64,000 bases of DNA from Ascidia mentula. Lineage: Eukaryota; Chordata; Ascidiacea; Phlebobranchia; Ascidiidae. The stretch is from assembly GCA_947561715.1 (NCBI GenBank), contig OX387204.1, positions 16,311,001 through 16,375,000 of the forward strand, in the 5' to 3' direction. The notes beneath the pieces were generated by a model. The model did no database searches. It was not told where the DNA came from and saw only the letters and a program-made list of their open reading frames with translations. Of this stretch, positions 49,495 to 60,640 are shown one piece after another. Numbering within the stretch: the first letter of the stretch is position 1; each line of letters opens with the position of its first letter. The translations under genes were made by a program, and so were the position numbers.

Positions 49495-50065
49495 AGAAAT
49501 TGTGCTGTCGTTTTCTGAAACAATGGAACTTGACTTTGTTGTTTATGCTTCAAAATTGTAATCGAGTGTTTTGTGTTTTTTCTAATTTCCGCTTGTTTTT
49601 TGCAAAAAAATGTGTTTTCCTTGTTGAATGCTTACGCCTGGTTGATTGGATAGTTGCTTGCCTCATATTGCCTTTGAGCTTTGACGTCACTTTTGTCTCT
49701 TAAATGGCAATAAAATGTGGACGTCATTCCCAAATGAACATAGCAGAGGTTCAGCAACGCATTGCGAATGCTTTGTTTGGATTAACCGAACATTTACGTA
49801 CGGTATGCTGAAATATTTATTTAATGAATTTTGTATTTGTCACTTTTTTCCATCAGAATGCATGCAGCACTTTCCCATTTTCACTTTTCAGTCGTGGATT
49901 ACCGGTAACGTGGAGTCATGCTCCATTCTGATAAATATTTTGCGGTCTCCATATTACCCAAACCGCTTTGACTTTGCGCTACACGCTCTACAATCTCTAA
50001 AAACGTTATATGCGGTCGGTGTCAGTCTTAAGAGGGCGCAGATTGAGCTTGCCGCTTGAATACAT
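49495..50065. other. 3' flank of SLC1 copy 2
   Basis: AATAAA at about 49709 and TGACGTCA at 49682. A homologous 3' flank follows copy 3 (54290-54960). No further gene. Confidence 0.5.
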
Positions 50066-50285
50066 GTTGATGGAAACGATAACGTAATCAACACTCGCAG
50101 AATACAATGCCGGAAGTGTAGAAAAGTAGGAAACAGTGCAAATACGAAACAATTGATATTTTCTGTGCCTGATAAATCTATGGTTGAACGCGCAGCATTG
50201 GATCATTGCAAATTACCACAGCGCGTTTTTTACGTGCTTATGCTATGCTTGTCCTTAAGATTACCTGGTTTTAGCAGTTTGCGCA
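50066..50285 (+). repeat. Array-internal repeat R, partial copy 3
   Basis: Second half of the block only, with a small deletion in the AATGC..GTGGGAGTGCAG part. It directly precedes the decayed A-type exon 1, as copy 1 precedes the remnant at 45560. The block therefore marks the upstream flank of the A-type modules. Confidence 0.6.
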
Positions 50286-50322
50286 AAGATGTTTGTTGGA
50301 CAGAAACCTCTCAGACGTTGAC

Positions 50323-50729
50323 ATGGCAGCTGGAATCGATAAAGTTGAGTCGTGTCTTGAACCATCAAACGGAGTTGAAAGAAACGACAAAAACAAGAGT
50401 GCTTTTAACTGTGTTGGTTATTAAGATATAGAGAAAAACTTATTGCTTGTGTCTCTGCAAGGACAAATAATCTGCAGTGCTTGTCTTTTCAATATTAAAG
50501 GCAGTATTTTGGCGTTAACAGCAGCATTTATCAATATTTTTGTGAGGTGTTCAATAATATTTCACATGATTTCACTCATGAATATTTTTGGGAGTGATTT
50601 TTGAACTTGGTTTGCGGCAAGCAAATTTATCTAATGACGCCAAGACGTTGGTGGCTTTCCCAGGAGAAATATTTCTTCGATTGTTCAAAATGCTTGTCAT
50701 ACCTCTTATAACCACTAGCGTTGTTGCAG
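50323..50729 (+). pseudogene. Decayed A-type SLC1 exons 1-2
   Basis: An ATG at 50323 opens a copy-1-like exon 1 (MAAGIDKVESCLEPSNG) that hits TAA after about 33 codons. From 50584 to 50729 there is a close copy of copy-1 exon 2 ([17 protein letters not shown]) with an intact donor. Its acceptor is lost: the CAG of copy 1 is replaced by CATGAA. No A-type body follows; the next body belongs to B-type copy 3. It marks an ancestral A+B pair duplicated along the array. Confidence 0.75.
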
Positions 50730-50816
50730 GTATTTTTTTGCAACAGATAAACCTTTTTTCCCAATAAAACATTAAGGCAGTGTAGATTGAGCTTGTCGCT
50801 TGAACACATGTTTTTT

Positions 50817-50882
50817 TCAATGTTCCAGGTGGTGAACAGAGTGTTCCAGGTGGTGAACACAGTGTTACAGGTGGTGGATGTA
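50817..50882 (+). repeat. Three tandem 21-bp units
   Basis: GTTCCAGGTGGTGAACAGAG-type units repeat three times with small changes. Fewer copies occur in the homologous places at 55055-55100 and 56425-56465. Unit number differs among duplicates of the array. Confidence 0.7.
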
Positions 50883-51167
50883 GTGCGGCATTGAACACGT
50901 GTTTTTCGATGCAGTTGACTTTAAACTCAACATAAGAAATGCATCGAGTGTGAAATTGTAGATCAAATTCTTGGTTAGCTGAGAAAAAGTCAGTGTATTT
51001 TTCGAGTTCAATGTTGCAAATTAGGTTTACTTGGTTAGTATGTTGAGGTCGATATGCGGTATATAGAAAAATACGGAAATGTTGGATTATGTGTGTGGTC
51101 AGTTTCGTAGCCAAGCTGGATCAGTCACTCCTCGCAGGTCTGAGTGAGATCTGAAAATTAATCTCCG

Positions 51168-51235
51168 GGTAAGGTTTGATTTCACGACCACAACCAGGCC
51201 AGACTCTCTGTACCGATTGAGCTCTAACGTCCATA
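51168..51235 (-). repeat. tRNA-derived SINE copy in the SLC1 array (2)
   Basis: Same tRNA-like unit in the 5' flank of array copy 3; box A-like GAGCTCAATCGG is well kept, the T-arm is changed. Confidence 0.5.
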
Positions 51236-51478
51236 GTGACCAGGATACACTTTTGCTCAAGCGCACAACTTGCCAGGCGACGTTTACGTTTACTGTGGTC
51301 CCCAAGTAAGGATCTGTATGTGCAGTGGCCATGTTGTGCCAAATCATTTTTGCGTTTGAGCTCGTAGAATAAAATCTTAAAATATTTGTAAACTATAGGT
51401 TATTAACCTGGACAAACCAAGGAACACTGACTTTTACCGTTTTTTGTCTTGCCTGTAAACATTCTTATTCGTGTCAAC

Positions 51479-54285
51479 ATGTCAGCATCCACACAGTCGA
51501 GTGATGTAGTGATGAACATGGAACCCATCGAAGACGAGGGGTTGTCTCATAAATTCGATGTTTGCTGTGGTCGAAAAATGAAAAAGAACAACATTCTAGT
51601 GGCCTTGACTTTCGCAAGTAAAGATTACATTCATATATTAATTGCAATGAATACCTTGCTACTAATTGTTATTTCAAATATATGATGTAATCTAACAGGT
51701 GTCTTTTTGGGTATTGTGCTTGGAATCGGTTTGCGGCATGTGAGTTTGTCTGAAAATGCTAAAGCTTTGGTGGCTTTTCCTGGAGAAATTCTGTTGAGGA
51801 TGCTTAAAATGATGGCAATACCTCTCATAATGACCAGTATTGTAACAGGTACTTCAAGTATAAGCATTAGTCAAAGCGCATATTAGTTCACACAAGATTC
51901 TGACGTCATTTCCTCTATGATAATATTAAGTTGTTTAAACCTTTTAATTTAAAGCAACAAAAATGTTTCAAAACTTAGCCATATTTGTTCACCTCTGTGA
52001 TTTTATTCTTCGTCCCATACACATTTTTTTTTTAGATTCATACGTCTGATATTTCCAGGGGTTGCCGATTTGTACAGAAGAAAGAGTGGTCGGGTGGGAT
52101 TGCACATAATAATCTATTACATCTCCACCACCTTCTGTGCTGTATGTATTGGGCTGGCTTTGGCGTTGGCAATTCAGCCAGGTCGTCAGAAGCAAGCTCA
52201 ACGAATGGAACCTTCAAGCAGAGATGCAAACTCTACCTTTTCCACCTTGGACACGGTGTTGGATTTGATTCGGTAATGTTAAGACAAAAGTGATTTAAGG
52301 TCAACTCTACATATTAAATGCAATGACAGACATTGCCCTTTCTTTATTTGTAATAACTATATGTTTTAATAAAGTAATTGTCATGAATTACTAAAACAGC
52401 GTTAAAAAAATTAAGCAAACCAGAACCTGATTAATGCAACTTTGTATTAACCGAACGCAACAGTGATTGACAAAGAGCTTCAGAAAACGTTAAATAGTTT
52501 CAAATTACTTTTTCTGCAGAAACTTGTTCCCGAAAAACTTGATCGAGGCGTGGTTTCAAATTGTAAGTGACAATGCGCACAAATGTAAACTTCAGCTTTG
52601 TAGACAAACGAAATTGGTCATAATTATTGTGTGTTGTCAGGACTTTACAAAAGTTTCCTTGATCGAAAAACTTTCCAACGGCTCAACCAATTCGTCATCA
52701 AACACAAAAGTCATCAAAACGTTGGAGACGACAAAGGGATCAAATGCTTTGGGTAAACGCGAAAACTGTGTCCAAGTAAATTTCGAAACATTTATTGTAA
52801 AATTCTCATATAAGGTTTGATAACATGATTGCCTCATGTTGGGAATCGCGCTCGGGAAACGAAAGAAATCAGAAGGAGAAGTTTTGAATCGCTTCTTCAA
52901 CGAACTATTCAATGTTTTCATGGACGTTATGATGAACATTATGTGGTAAGTTTTGGTATAATAGCTAACCAGCCCCGCCTGTAGTACATACAAAACCATA
53001 ATAAGGCCACAACTAAGTTTTACCTTATGCTATACAAATTTCCAAGTAAAGTGGTAGCAAGTCGATGGAAACTCATACACATACACAACTTAGGTATGCA
53101 CCGGTAGGAATTTGTAGCCTGATAGCCGGAAATTTACTTCAAGTTGGTGACATGCTTTTCACAATGAGGACCCTCGGTCTCTACATGGTGAGAGCACAAA
53201 TCCACATGGTAAATAAACTATATTTTTGAACAGTTTCTTTTTTAGATTACTGTTATCGTCGGCCTTTTCATACAAACCATGTTGGTTTATTCCTCCATAT
53301 ACTGGACTGCTACCAGAAAAAATCCGCTTAGATTGTATACGTGCTCTCTTCAAGCAATTCTTACTATGATCGGGACAACCTCAAGGTGAGAATAAACACA
53401 GGAATGTGTAGTTTTCCACCAACGAAATGAAAGGCCACGTTGTATTACGATAAGGAATAACCTGTTCTCCCGGCGGCAACGAAATACGTTTCTCGGAAAA
53501 TTTTAACGCAATGCAGGAGATTTCAAAATAATTAAAACTTATCAATGAATTTAGGTTTTTTTTGTCGAATTTCATTGGACCGGTTCCCTGTAATGTTGCA
53601 AAATTCCCCATGATTTTGAGTGTTATATATAATTGTAAGTTAATTTTTGTGACCAGTGCCGCAACCTTACCTGTCACCATGCGTTGTGCGGAAAAAAAAC
53701 TGAAGATCGACAAACGATTCACTCGTCTGGTTCTTCCTCTCGGGGCCACAATTAACATGGACGGAACAGCTCTGTTCCAAAGCGTTGTGGCAGTTACCGT
53801 AGCTCAACTTAACGGGATTTCACTATCAGTGGGTCAAATCCTCACCGTCTGGTACGAATGATTAGCGGTATTGCATATGCATTGATGCGGCAAATAAATT
53901 TTAACCAACTTTATGAATCTTACAACCGATTCTTTGTGTGTTTAAGCATTACAGGTTCACTGGCTGCAATAGGTGCAGCAGCCACCCCTTTTACCGCTTT
54001 AGTAGTCGTGCTCTTCGTCCTTCAATCTGTCGGGTTACCGGTGGAAGCCATTGGGTTACTTTATACTGTCGACTGGTTTCTGTAAGTATTTTTCTTGGAT
54101 ACGATTTTCTTCATGACGATGCATACTTTACTAGAGAACGGTTTCGTGGCATTGCAAACATTCTTGGTGACGTCACTGGAGTTTGCGTCATTTCTCATCT
54201 AAATCGTGATGACAGTGACGCCAACAATTCAGCCCCGGCAGCACTGCTGGTGGACGATACGGAGAAAGAGGTTGCCTTGCTGTGA
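51479..54285 (+). pseudogene. SLC1/EAAT array copy 3, broken by a frameshift in exon 6
   Basis: All eleven exons are present with good splice sites: 51479-51617, 51699-51848, 52059-52272, 52520-52562, 52641-52752, 52815-52945, 53094-53187, 53246-53385, 53657-53851, 53947-54081, 54135-54285. Exon 6 is 131 nt where copies 2 and 4 have 130. One extra base after ATAACA makes a TGA at 52826-52828 and shifts the frame, removing everything after about residue 220, including both re-entrant loops and the substrate site. The rest is well kept (NMDGT, VDWFLERFRG), so the lesion looks recent, or could be an assembly error or a polymorphism. The HP2 loop reads AAATPFT in place of AAAIPG. The N-terminus is B type. 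A poly(A) signal lies near 54822. Confidence 0.85.
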
Positions 54286-55422
54286 AGAAATTGTGCTGTC
54301 GTTTCTGGAAACATTGGAACTTGACTTTGTTGTTGAGGATTCAAAATTGTGATCGAGTGTTTTGTGTTTTTTCGTATCTTCGCTTGTTTTTGAATCGCAT
54401 TGTGTTGCATTTACACGTGATGAAGCAAGAGATACTCGCGAAAGCTTGTGTATTTCACAAAATAAAAGTCAGTCATCTCAAAGAGTGCCAAACCAGGGTA
54501 ATTCAGTTCATAGCCACAAGAGTGATGCGCCATTTAACATAGTTTGCGGATTAACACGCGACATATTGTGTCACATTCCACAAACCATGCATCTATGGCA
54601 TGCAAGAGCGTCACCTCTGTCGTACGTAATGCACTGTGACCACAATAGATTAATTCGATATAAATTGAAATGAGCAAAACACTTGCTTCGAATGTTCCTA
54701 CTTCGTGGTCCAGGGTAAAAATCTGTTTTCCTTGTTTAAAGCTTACGCCTGGTTGGCTGGATTGTCGTTTACCTCATACTACATTTGAGCTTTGGCCTCA
54801 CCTTTGTCGCTTGAATGGCAATAAAATGTGATGACGTCATTCCCAAATGAACTGAGCGAAGCTTCAACCACGCGTTGCGCATGTTTTGTGCATACGATAT
54901 GTTGAAATATTTTACTTGATGAATTTTGTATTGGTCATACTACACGACCAACAATGTGATAGAACGTTAGGTGGTCCAGAGTCAAGGTGCCGCTTCGGTG
55001 CTTGTCTTAAGTCAGCGCAGATTGAGCTTGCCGCTCGAACACATGTTTTTTTCAATGTTACAGGTGGTGAACAGAGTGTTACAGGTGGTGGATGTAGTGC
55101 GGCATTGAACACATGTTTTTTCGATGCAGTTGACTTTAAGCTCAACATGAGAAATGCATCGAGTGTGAAATAGTGGTGAAATTGTTTGTTAGCTAAAAAA
55201 AGTCAATGTATAGAATTGGATGCCTAGAATTTTGCTAGTTCAATGTTGCAAATGTAGGTTTGCTTCCTCAGTATACATAGCAATGATTACTGGTAGAGAA
55301 ACAGCATTACCTTATGCAGGCTCATTTATCGTGTTGAGGTCGATACGCGGTAGTTAGAAGCAGACGGTAAAGTTGGACTATGTTACCCACAGATCAGATC
55401 GAGATTTAAAAAAAAGTCCCCG

Positions 55423-55485
55423 GTAAGCTTTGAACTCACGACCCTGGGCTAACCAGGCCCAACGCTTTGTCTATTGAGCTCAAAC
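55423..55485 (-). repeat. tRNA-derived SINE copy in the SLC1 array (3)
   Basis: The minus strand shows a D-arm-like GAGCTCAATAGACAAAGC, a perfect 5-bp anticodon-arm stem TGGGC/GCCCA around CTGGTTA (anticodon position GGT), and a T-arm GTGAG/CTTAC with loop TTCAAAG. No pairing acceptor stem is seen, so it is a tRNA relic or SINE head, not a working tRNA. Confidence 0.6.
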
Positions 55486-55741
55486 GAATATAGCTGTCAC
55501 GATACACTTTTGCTTCAGCGCACAACTTGCCAGTCGACATTTACGTTTACTGTGGTCGCCAAGTAAGGCCCTGTGCAGTGAAGCGATCATGTCTTGTTGC
55601 GCCAAATCATTTCTGTTTGTGAACTTCAGCGCTAAAATCTTAAAATATTTCTAAAATATAGGTTATTAACCTGGACAAGTTGAGGAACAGCAACTAATAC
55701 CGTTTATTGTCTTTCCTGTAAACATTCTCACTCGTGTCAAC

Positions 55742-56093
55742 ATGTCAGCATCCACACAGTCGAGTGATGTAGTGATGAACATGGAACCCATCGAAGACGA
55801 GGGGTTGTCTGATAAACAAAACTTCGATGTTTGCTGTGGTCGAAAAATGAAAAAGAACAACATTTTATTGGCTTTGACTTTCGCAAGTAAAGATTACATT
55901 CATTCATTTATGAATACTCTCTATATGTTATACAAACTAACAGGTGTCTTTGTGGGTATGGTGCTTGGGATCGGATTGCGGCATGCAAGTTTGTCTGAAA
56001 ATGCCAAAGCTTTGGTGGCTTTTCCTGGAGAAATTCTGTTGAGGTTACTTAAGATGATGGCAATACCTCTCATAATGACCAGTATTGTTTCAG
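55742..56093 (+). CDS. Extra B-type SLC1 exons 1-2 module (no own body)
   Basis: Exon 1 (55742-55886) and exon 2 (55944-56093) are intact, in phase and nearly identical to exons 1-2 of copy 4 (57112-57463), which lie 1,370 nt downstream. Exon 2 keeps a good donor. No exon 3 lies between them, so this module could serve as an alternative first-exon pair spliced to the body that starts at 57807, or be a non-functional duplicate. Encodes the cytosolic N-terminus and first membrane helices ([17 protein letters not shown]). Confidence 0.75.
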
Positions 56094-56792
56094 GTACTTC
56101 TAGTGTATTCGCACTAGTTATACAGTATTTAAATTTATGAAAAACTGAATTTTGTATTTGCCATTCTTTTGCATCAGAATGCATGCAGCGCTTTCCTATT
56201 TTCACCTTTCAGTCGTGGATTGCCGGTAAAGTGGAGTCCTTCCTCATTTCGAGAAATACTTTGCGGTCTTTTTATCACCGGAATCGCTTCGCTCTTTGCC
56301 TTTACGCTCCACGCCCAGCAATTGTGATAGAACGTTAGGTGGTCCAGAGTCAAGGTGCCGCTTCAGTGCTTGTCTTAAGTCAGCGCAGATTGAGCTTGCC
56401 GCTTGAACACATGCTTTTCGATGTTACGTGTGGTGAACAGAGTGTTACAGTTGGTGAATGTAGTGCGGCATTGAACACATGTTTTTTCGATCCTGTTGAC
56501 TTCAAACTCAACATGAGAAATGCATCGAGTGTGAAATAGTGGTGAAATTGTTTGTTAGCTAAGAAAAAATCAAATGTGTAGAATTGGATGCCTAGAATTT
56601 TGCTAGGTCAATGTTGCAAATGTAGGTTTATTTTGTCAGTATACATAGCAATGATTACTGGTAGAGAAACAGCATTACTTTATGCAGTCTCTTTCATCGT
56701 GTTGAGGTCGATACGCGGTGTTTAGAAGCAGACGGTAAAGTTGGACTATGTTACCCACAGATCAGATCGAGATCTGAAAAATCAAGTCCCCG

Positions 56793-56855
56793 GTAAGGTT
56801 TGAGCTCACGACCCTGGGCTAACCAGGCCCAACGCTTTGTCTATTGAGCTCAAAC
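56793..56855 (-). repeat. tRNA-derived SINE copy in the SLC1 array (4)
   Basis: Near-identical to the copy at 55423-55485 because it lies in the 1.37-kb segmental duplication. T-arm GTGAG/CTTAC with loop CTCAAAC. Confidence 0.6.
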
Positions 56856-57111
56856 GAATATAGCTGTCACGATACACTTTTGCTTCAGCGCACAACTTGC
56901 CAGTCGACATTTACGTTTACTGTGGTCGCCAAGTAAGGCCCTGTGCAGTGAAGCGATCATGTCTTGTTGCGCCAAATCATTTCTGTTTGTGAACTTCAGC
57001 GCTAAAATCTTAAAATATTTCTAAAATATAGGTTATTAACCTGGACAAGTTGAGGAACAGCAACTAATACCGTTTATTGTCTTTCCTGTAAACATTCTCA
57101 CTCGTGTCAAC

Positions 57112-60100
57112 ATGTCAGCATCCACACAGTCGAGTGATGTAGTGATGAACATGGAACCCATCGAAGACGAGGGGTTGTCTGATAAACAAAATTTCGATGT
57201 TTGCTGTGGTCGAAAAATGAAAAAGAACAACATTTTATTGGCTTTGACTTTCGCAAGTAATAATTACATTCATTCATTAATGAATACTCTCTATATGTTA
57301 TACAAACTAACAGGTGTCCTTGTGGGTATTGTGCTTGGAATCGGATTGCGGCATGCAAGTTTGTCTGAAAATGCCAAAGCTTTGGTGGCTTTTCCTGGAG
57401 AAATTCTGTTGAGGTTACTTAAAATGATGGCAATACCTCTCATAATGACCAGTATTGTTTCAGGTACTTCTAGTATATTCGCACTAGTTATACCGTATAT
57501 AAATTTATGCAAAAACGCCAGCGTTGCACATGATGCCAAATTCTGACGTCATTTAATTTTCCTCTTTGATAATATCTGGCTTTTGAACCGTTTTATTTTT
57601 TGAAGCAAGAAGATATTATGAAATTCATCTCTATTTGATCAACATGATTTTATTATTAATCGGAATTGCTCTTCTGGCACTTAGTTGCCAGAAGTGCCAG
57701 AAGAGCAATTCCGATTAATTAGCCTGGCAGCAAAAATAGCAGTATATAATTTTATTATTTGCCCTGTACTTAGATTCATTTTAATTAACACGTCTGCTAT
57801 TTCCAGGGGTTGCCAATTTGTACAGAAGAAAGAGTGGTCGGGTGGGATTGCACATTATAATCTATTACATCTCTACCACCTTCTTTGCTATATGTATTGG
57901 GCTATCTTTAGCGTTGGCAATTCAGCCAGGTCGTCAGAAGCAAGCTCAACGAATGGAATCTTCAAGCAGAGATGCAAAGTCCACCTTTTCCACCTTGGAC
58001 ACGGTGTTAGATTTGATTCGGTAATGTTAAGACACTAGCGATGTGCCGCACGCAATTCGAATATAGGCTCTAATGCAATGTGGTCACCGCATCCCCATAT
58101 AGACACCGAATCCGAATATAGACACCGAATCCTTATATAGACACCGCATCCCAATATAGACACCGAATCCCTGCACAGACACCGAATCCCTATGTAGACA
58201 CTGAATTCGAATATAGACACCAAATTCCAATATAGACATCGAATCCCCATATAGACACCGAATACCTATATAGACTCCGAATCCCTATGTAGACACCGAA
58301 TCCCAAAATAGACTCCGAATCCCCATATAGACACCGAATGCTTATATAGACTCCGAATCCCTATGTAGACACCGAATCCCTATATAGACACCGAATCGTA
58401 ATACAGTCTGCGTATCCCAGCGTTCCTACTTTCGTTCGCTTCTTGTCGAAAACGGTGTGTAAGCGTTTTTCACTATGTGGAGGACTGGTTATATATAAAT
58501 TACGTCACTTGCACGTAAATCATTAGTTTTGAAATATAGTAAAAAATTATATTTTTGCAGGAACCTATTTCCAAAAAACTTGATCGAAGCGTGGTTTCGA
58601 GCTGTAAGTAACAATAAGCGCAAAGTGCTTTGCCTTTCTGTGTTTATAAACGAATCAATTGCATAACAGTTTTTACGTTTTGACAGGATTCCACAAAAAC
58701 GACCTTCGTTAAACAAACAACAAACAATTCTTTTAATTCCTCATCTAATTTCACCACAAAAGTCATCAAAACGTTGGTGACCACAAACGGATCAAATGCT
58801 TTGGGTATTTCCATGATTAATATTTACCGGTTAGTTATGTTTTTGAATTTTGTTTTCGAAGGTTTGATAACATTTTGCCTCATGTTGGGAATCGCGCTCG
58901 GGAGACGAAAGAAATCTGAAGGGGAAGTTTTGAATCGCTTCTTCAACGAACTATTCAATGTTTTCATGGATATTGTGATGAACATTATGTGGTACGATCA
59001 TAAACCTTCACGGTGGTTACATTACATGCATAGTGCAGAAAAAACTACAATGTAGATTCTCCTCACGTTACCTTTAGCTGCATTCATGTAATTGAGTTTT
59101 GAATAGTTATGAAAATTGCTGTACGAAGCTTTAACAAAACAAAAACCAGTCACGCTATAAACATTCCTTTGGTAAGTATGCAATGACTTTACCAGCATCC
59201 AATGCAGGTACGCTCCGGTAGGAATTTGCAGTCTCATTGCCGGAAATTTACTCCAAGTTGGTGACATGCTTTTCACAATGAGGACCCTCGGTCTCTACAT
59301 GGTGAGGACACAAACGCAACATAGCGAGTATACATATCTGTTCAAAGTCTTGTGGTTCGCAGACCACCATCATCGTCAGTCTTTTTATACAAACCATGTT
59401 GGTTTATTCCGCCATATACTGGATAGTTACCAGAAAAAATCCGCTTAAAATGTATTTGGGCTCACTGCAAGCAATTTTAACAGCAGCGGGTACTTCATCC
59501 AGGTAAGTGAATACCATCATTTGTCACTAATTAAAACTTCATACTTCATTTGAATAGTATGAAACAACGAAAGTTACAGTTGATACTTCGCAAAAGAACT
59601 AGACGCGAAATGAGCACTTTTTGCTTTGTTTGCTAACAAAAATAAAATTCAGATAATAGACTATTCTGTTGCACAAACTTATCAATCCAAGACTTATTTT
59701 ACATCTTATGACTAAAAAATGTTAAATCCCGAATCTTTTATACTGCAAAACTGTTGGTTAACAGTTATTATTCTCCTGTACGCAAACGTTGTTCACAGTG
59801 CCGCAACCTTACCTGTCACCATGCATTGCGCCGAAGAAAACCTGAAGATCGACAAACGATTCACTCGTCTGGTTCTTCCCCTCGGGGCCACAATTAACAT
59901 GGACGGTGGTGCGATGTTTCAAGGCATTGTAACTGTGACGGTGGCACAAATAAACGGGGTATTATTATCATTTGGCCAAATCCTCACAGTATGGTAAGAA
60001 GTTCAATAAAAACAAAGCTAGCCTTGAGATAAACAGGTGGCTGCAAAAACTGTAGCACTGGTAATTTGTTCTAGGGATTGCATTGCATATTTTAAAACTA

Positions 60101-60640
60101 AATTGGGGTAAAATCCTCACCGTACAGCATGCGTGAACATGCATTATGGGTGATTAGGGGCTTAGTATACGCGCTCAACGCTACCTGCAAAACTACCTGA
60201 ATTAACTTTTCTAGCGATCACTTTTTCTTAGATAAGCAGGACGTTAAATACATTGTGTTTTTTAAGTATCACAGGTTCGTTGGCGTCGGTTGGTGCAGCA
60301 GCCATTCCAGGTAGTGGTATTGTAGTCGTGCTCTTCGTCCTTCAATCAGTCGGGTTACCGGTGGAAACTATTGGGTTACTCTATACAGTCGACTGGTTTT
60401 TGTGAGTATTCCCGCCTCCAAAGCATCAAAACAAGTGAACAATTTCCTCAATAGCGTTTTGTGTCTATGCTCAGGGAAAGGCTTCGTACCATTGTGAATA
60501 TTCTTGGTGACATCACAGGAGTTTGCGTCATTTCCTATTTGAATAGGGAATCGTTTGACGTCAGCAAGGAGGAATTTGAAATGCTGGATCCCGAAGGAAA
60601 GCGGGAGTCTAGTGTTTGCCAAAGAAACCTTCCGGCCTAA
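57112..60640 (+). CDS. SLC1/EAAT amino-acid transporter, array copy 4
   Basis: Exons 57112-57256, 57314-57463, 57807-58020, 58561-58603, 58687-58804, 58862-58991, 59208-59301, 59363-59502, 59799-59993, 60267-60401 and 60475-60640 join in phase to 509 aa. N-terminus B type. Landmarks: [48 protein letters not shown]2 GAAAIPGSG and TM8 [17 protein letters not shown]. This is the only copy that keeps Thr at the position next to the carboxylate-binding Arg, and its C-tail is different from that of copies 2-3. The usual NMDGT motif is NMDGG here, losing a conserved Thr of the cation/substrate region. Intron 3 holds the 19-bp minisatellite, and intron 2 a perfect palindrome. Plasma-membrane transporter; substrate uncertain. 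Confidence 0.92.
57655..57745. repeat. Perfect 27-bp palindrome with CTTCTGGCA-family tail
   Basis: Arms 57655-57681 and 57693-57719 are exact inverted copies around an 11-nt spacer, followed by AGCCTGGCAGCAAAAATAG found in inverted form at 27.6 kb. Sits in intron 2 of SLC1 copy 4. It should form a strong hairpin in DNA or RNA. Confidence 0.85.
58085..58415. repeat. 19-bp minisatellite, about 17 units
   Basis: Tandem units of the form ATAGACACCGAATCCCNNN (19 nt) with point changes (GACTCC, GACACT, GCATCC variants). Weaker units may extend back to about 58050. Located in intron 3 of SLC1 copy 4. Confidence 0.85.

Larger units (their letters stand above)
54960..57480 (+). repeat. 1.37-kb tandem segmental duplication in the SLC1 array
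   Basis: 54960-56140 and 56328-57480 match along their length at an offset near 1,370 nt: same GAACGTTAGGTGGTCC start, 21-bp unit, tRNA-like unit, promoter region and exons 1-2. Differences are few, so the event is young relative to the rest of the array. Confidence 0.85.

Noticed and set aside
55423..56855. Functional tRNA-Thr genes
   Set aside because: Anticodon and T arms are tRNA-like but no acceptor stem can form and the D arm is short of pairs.
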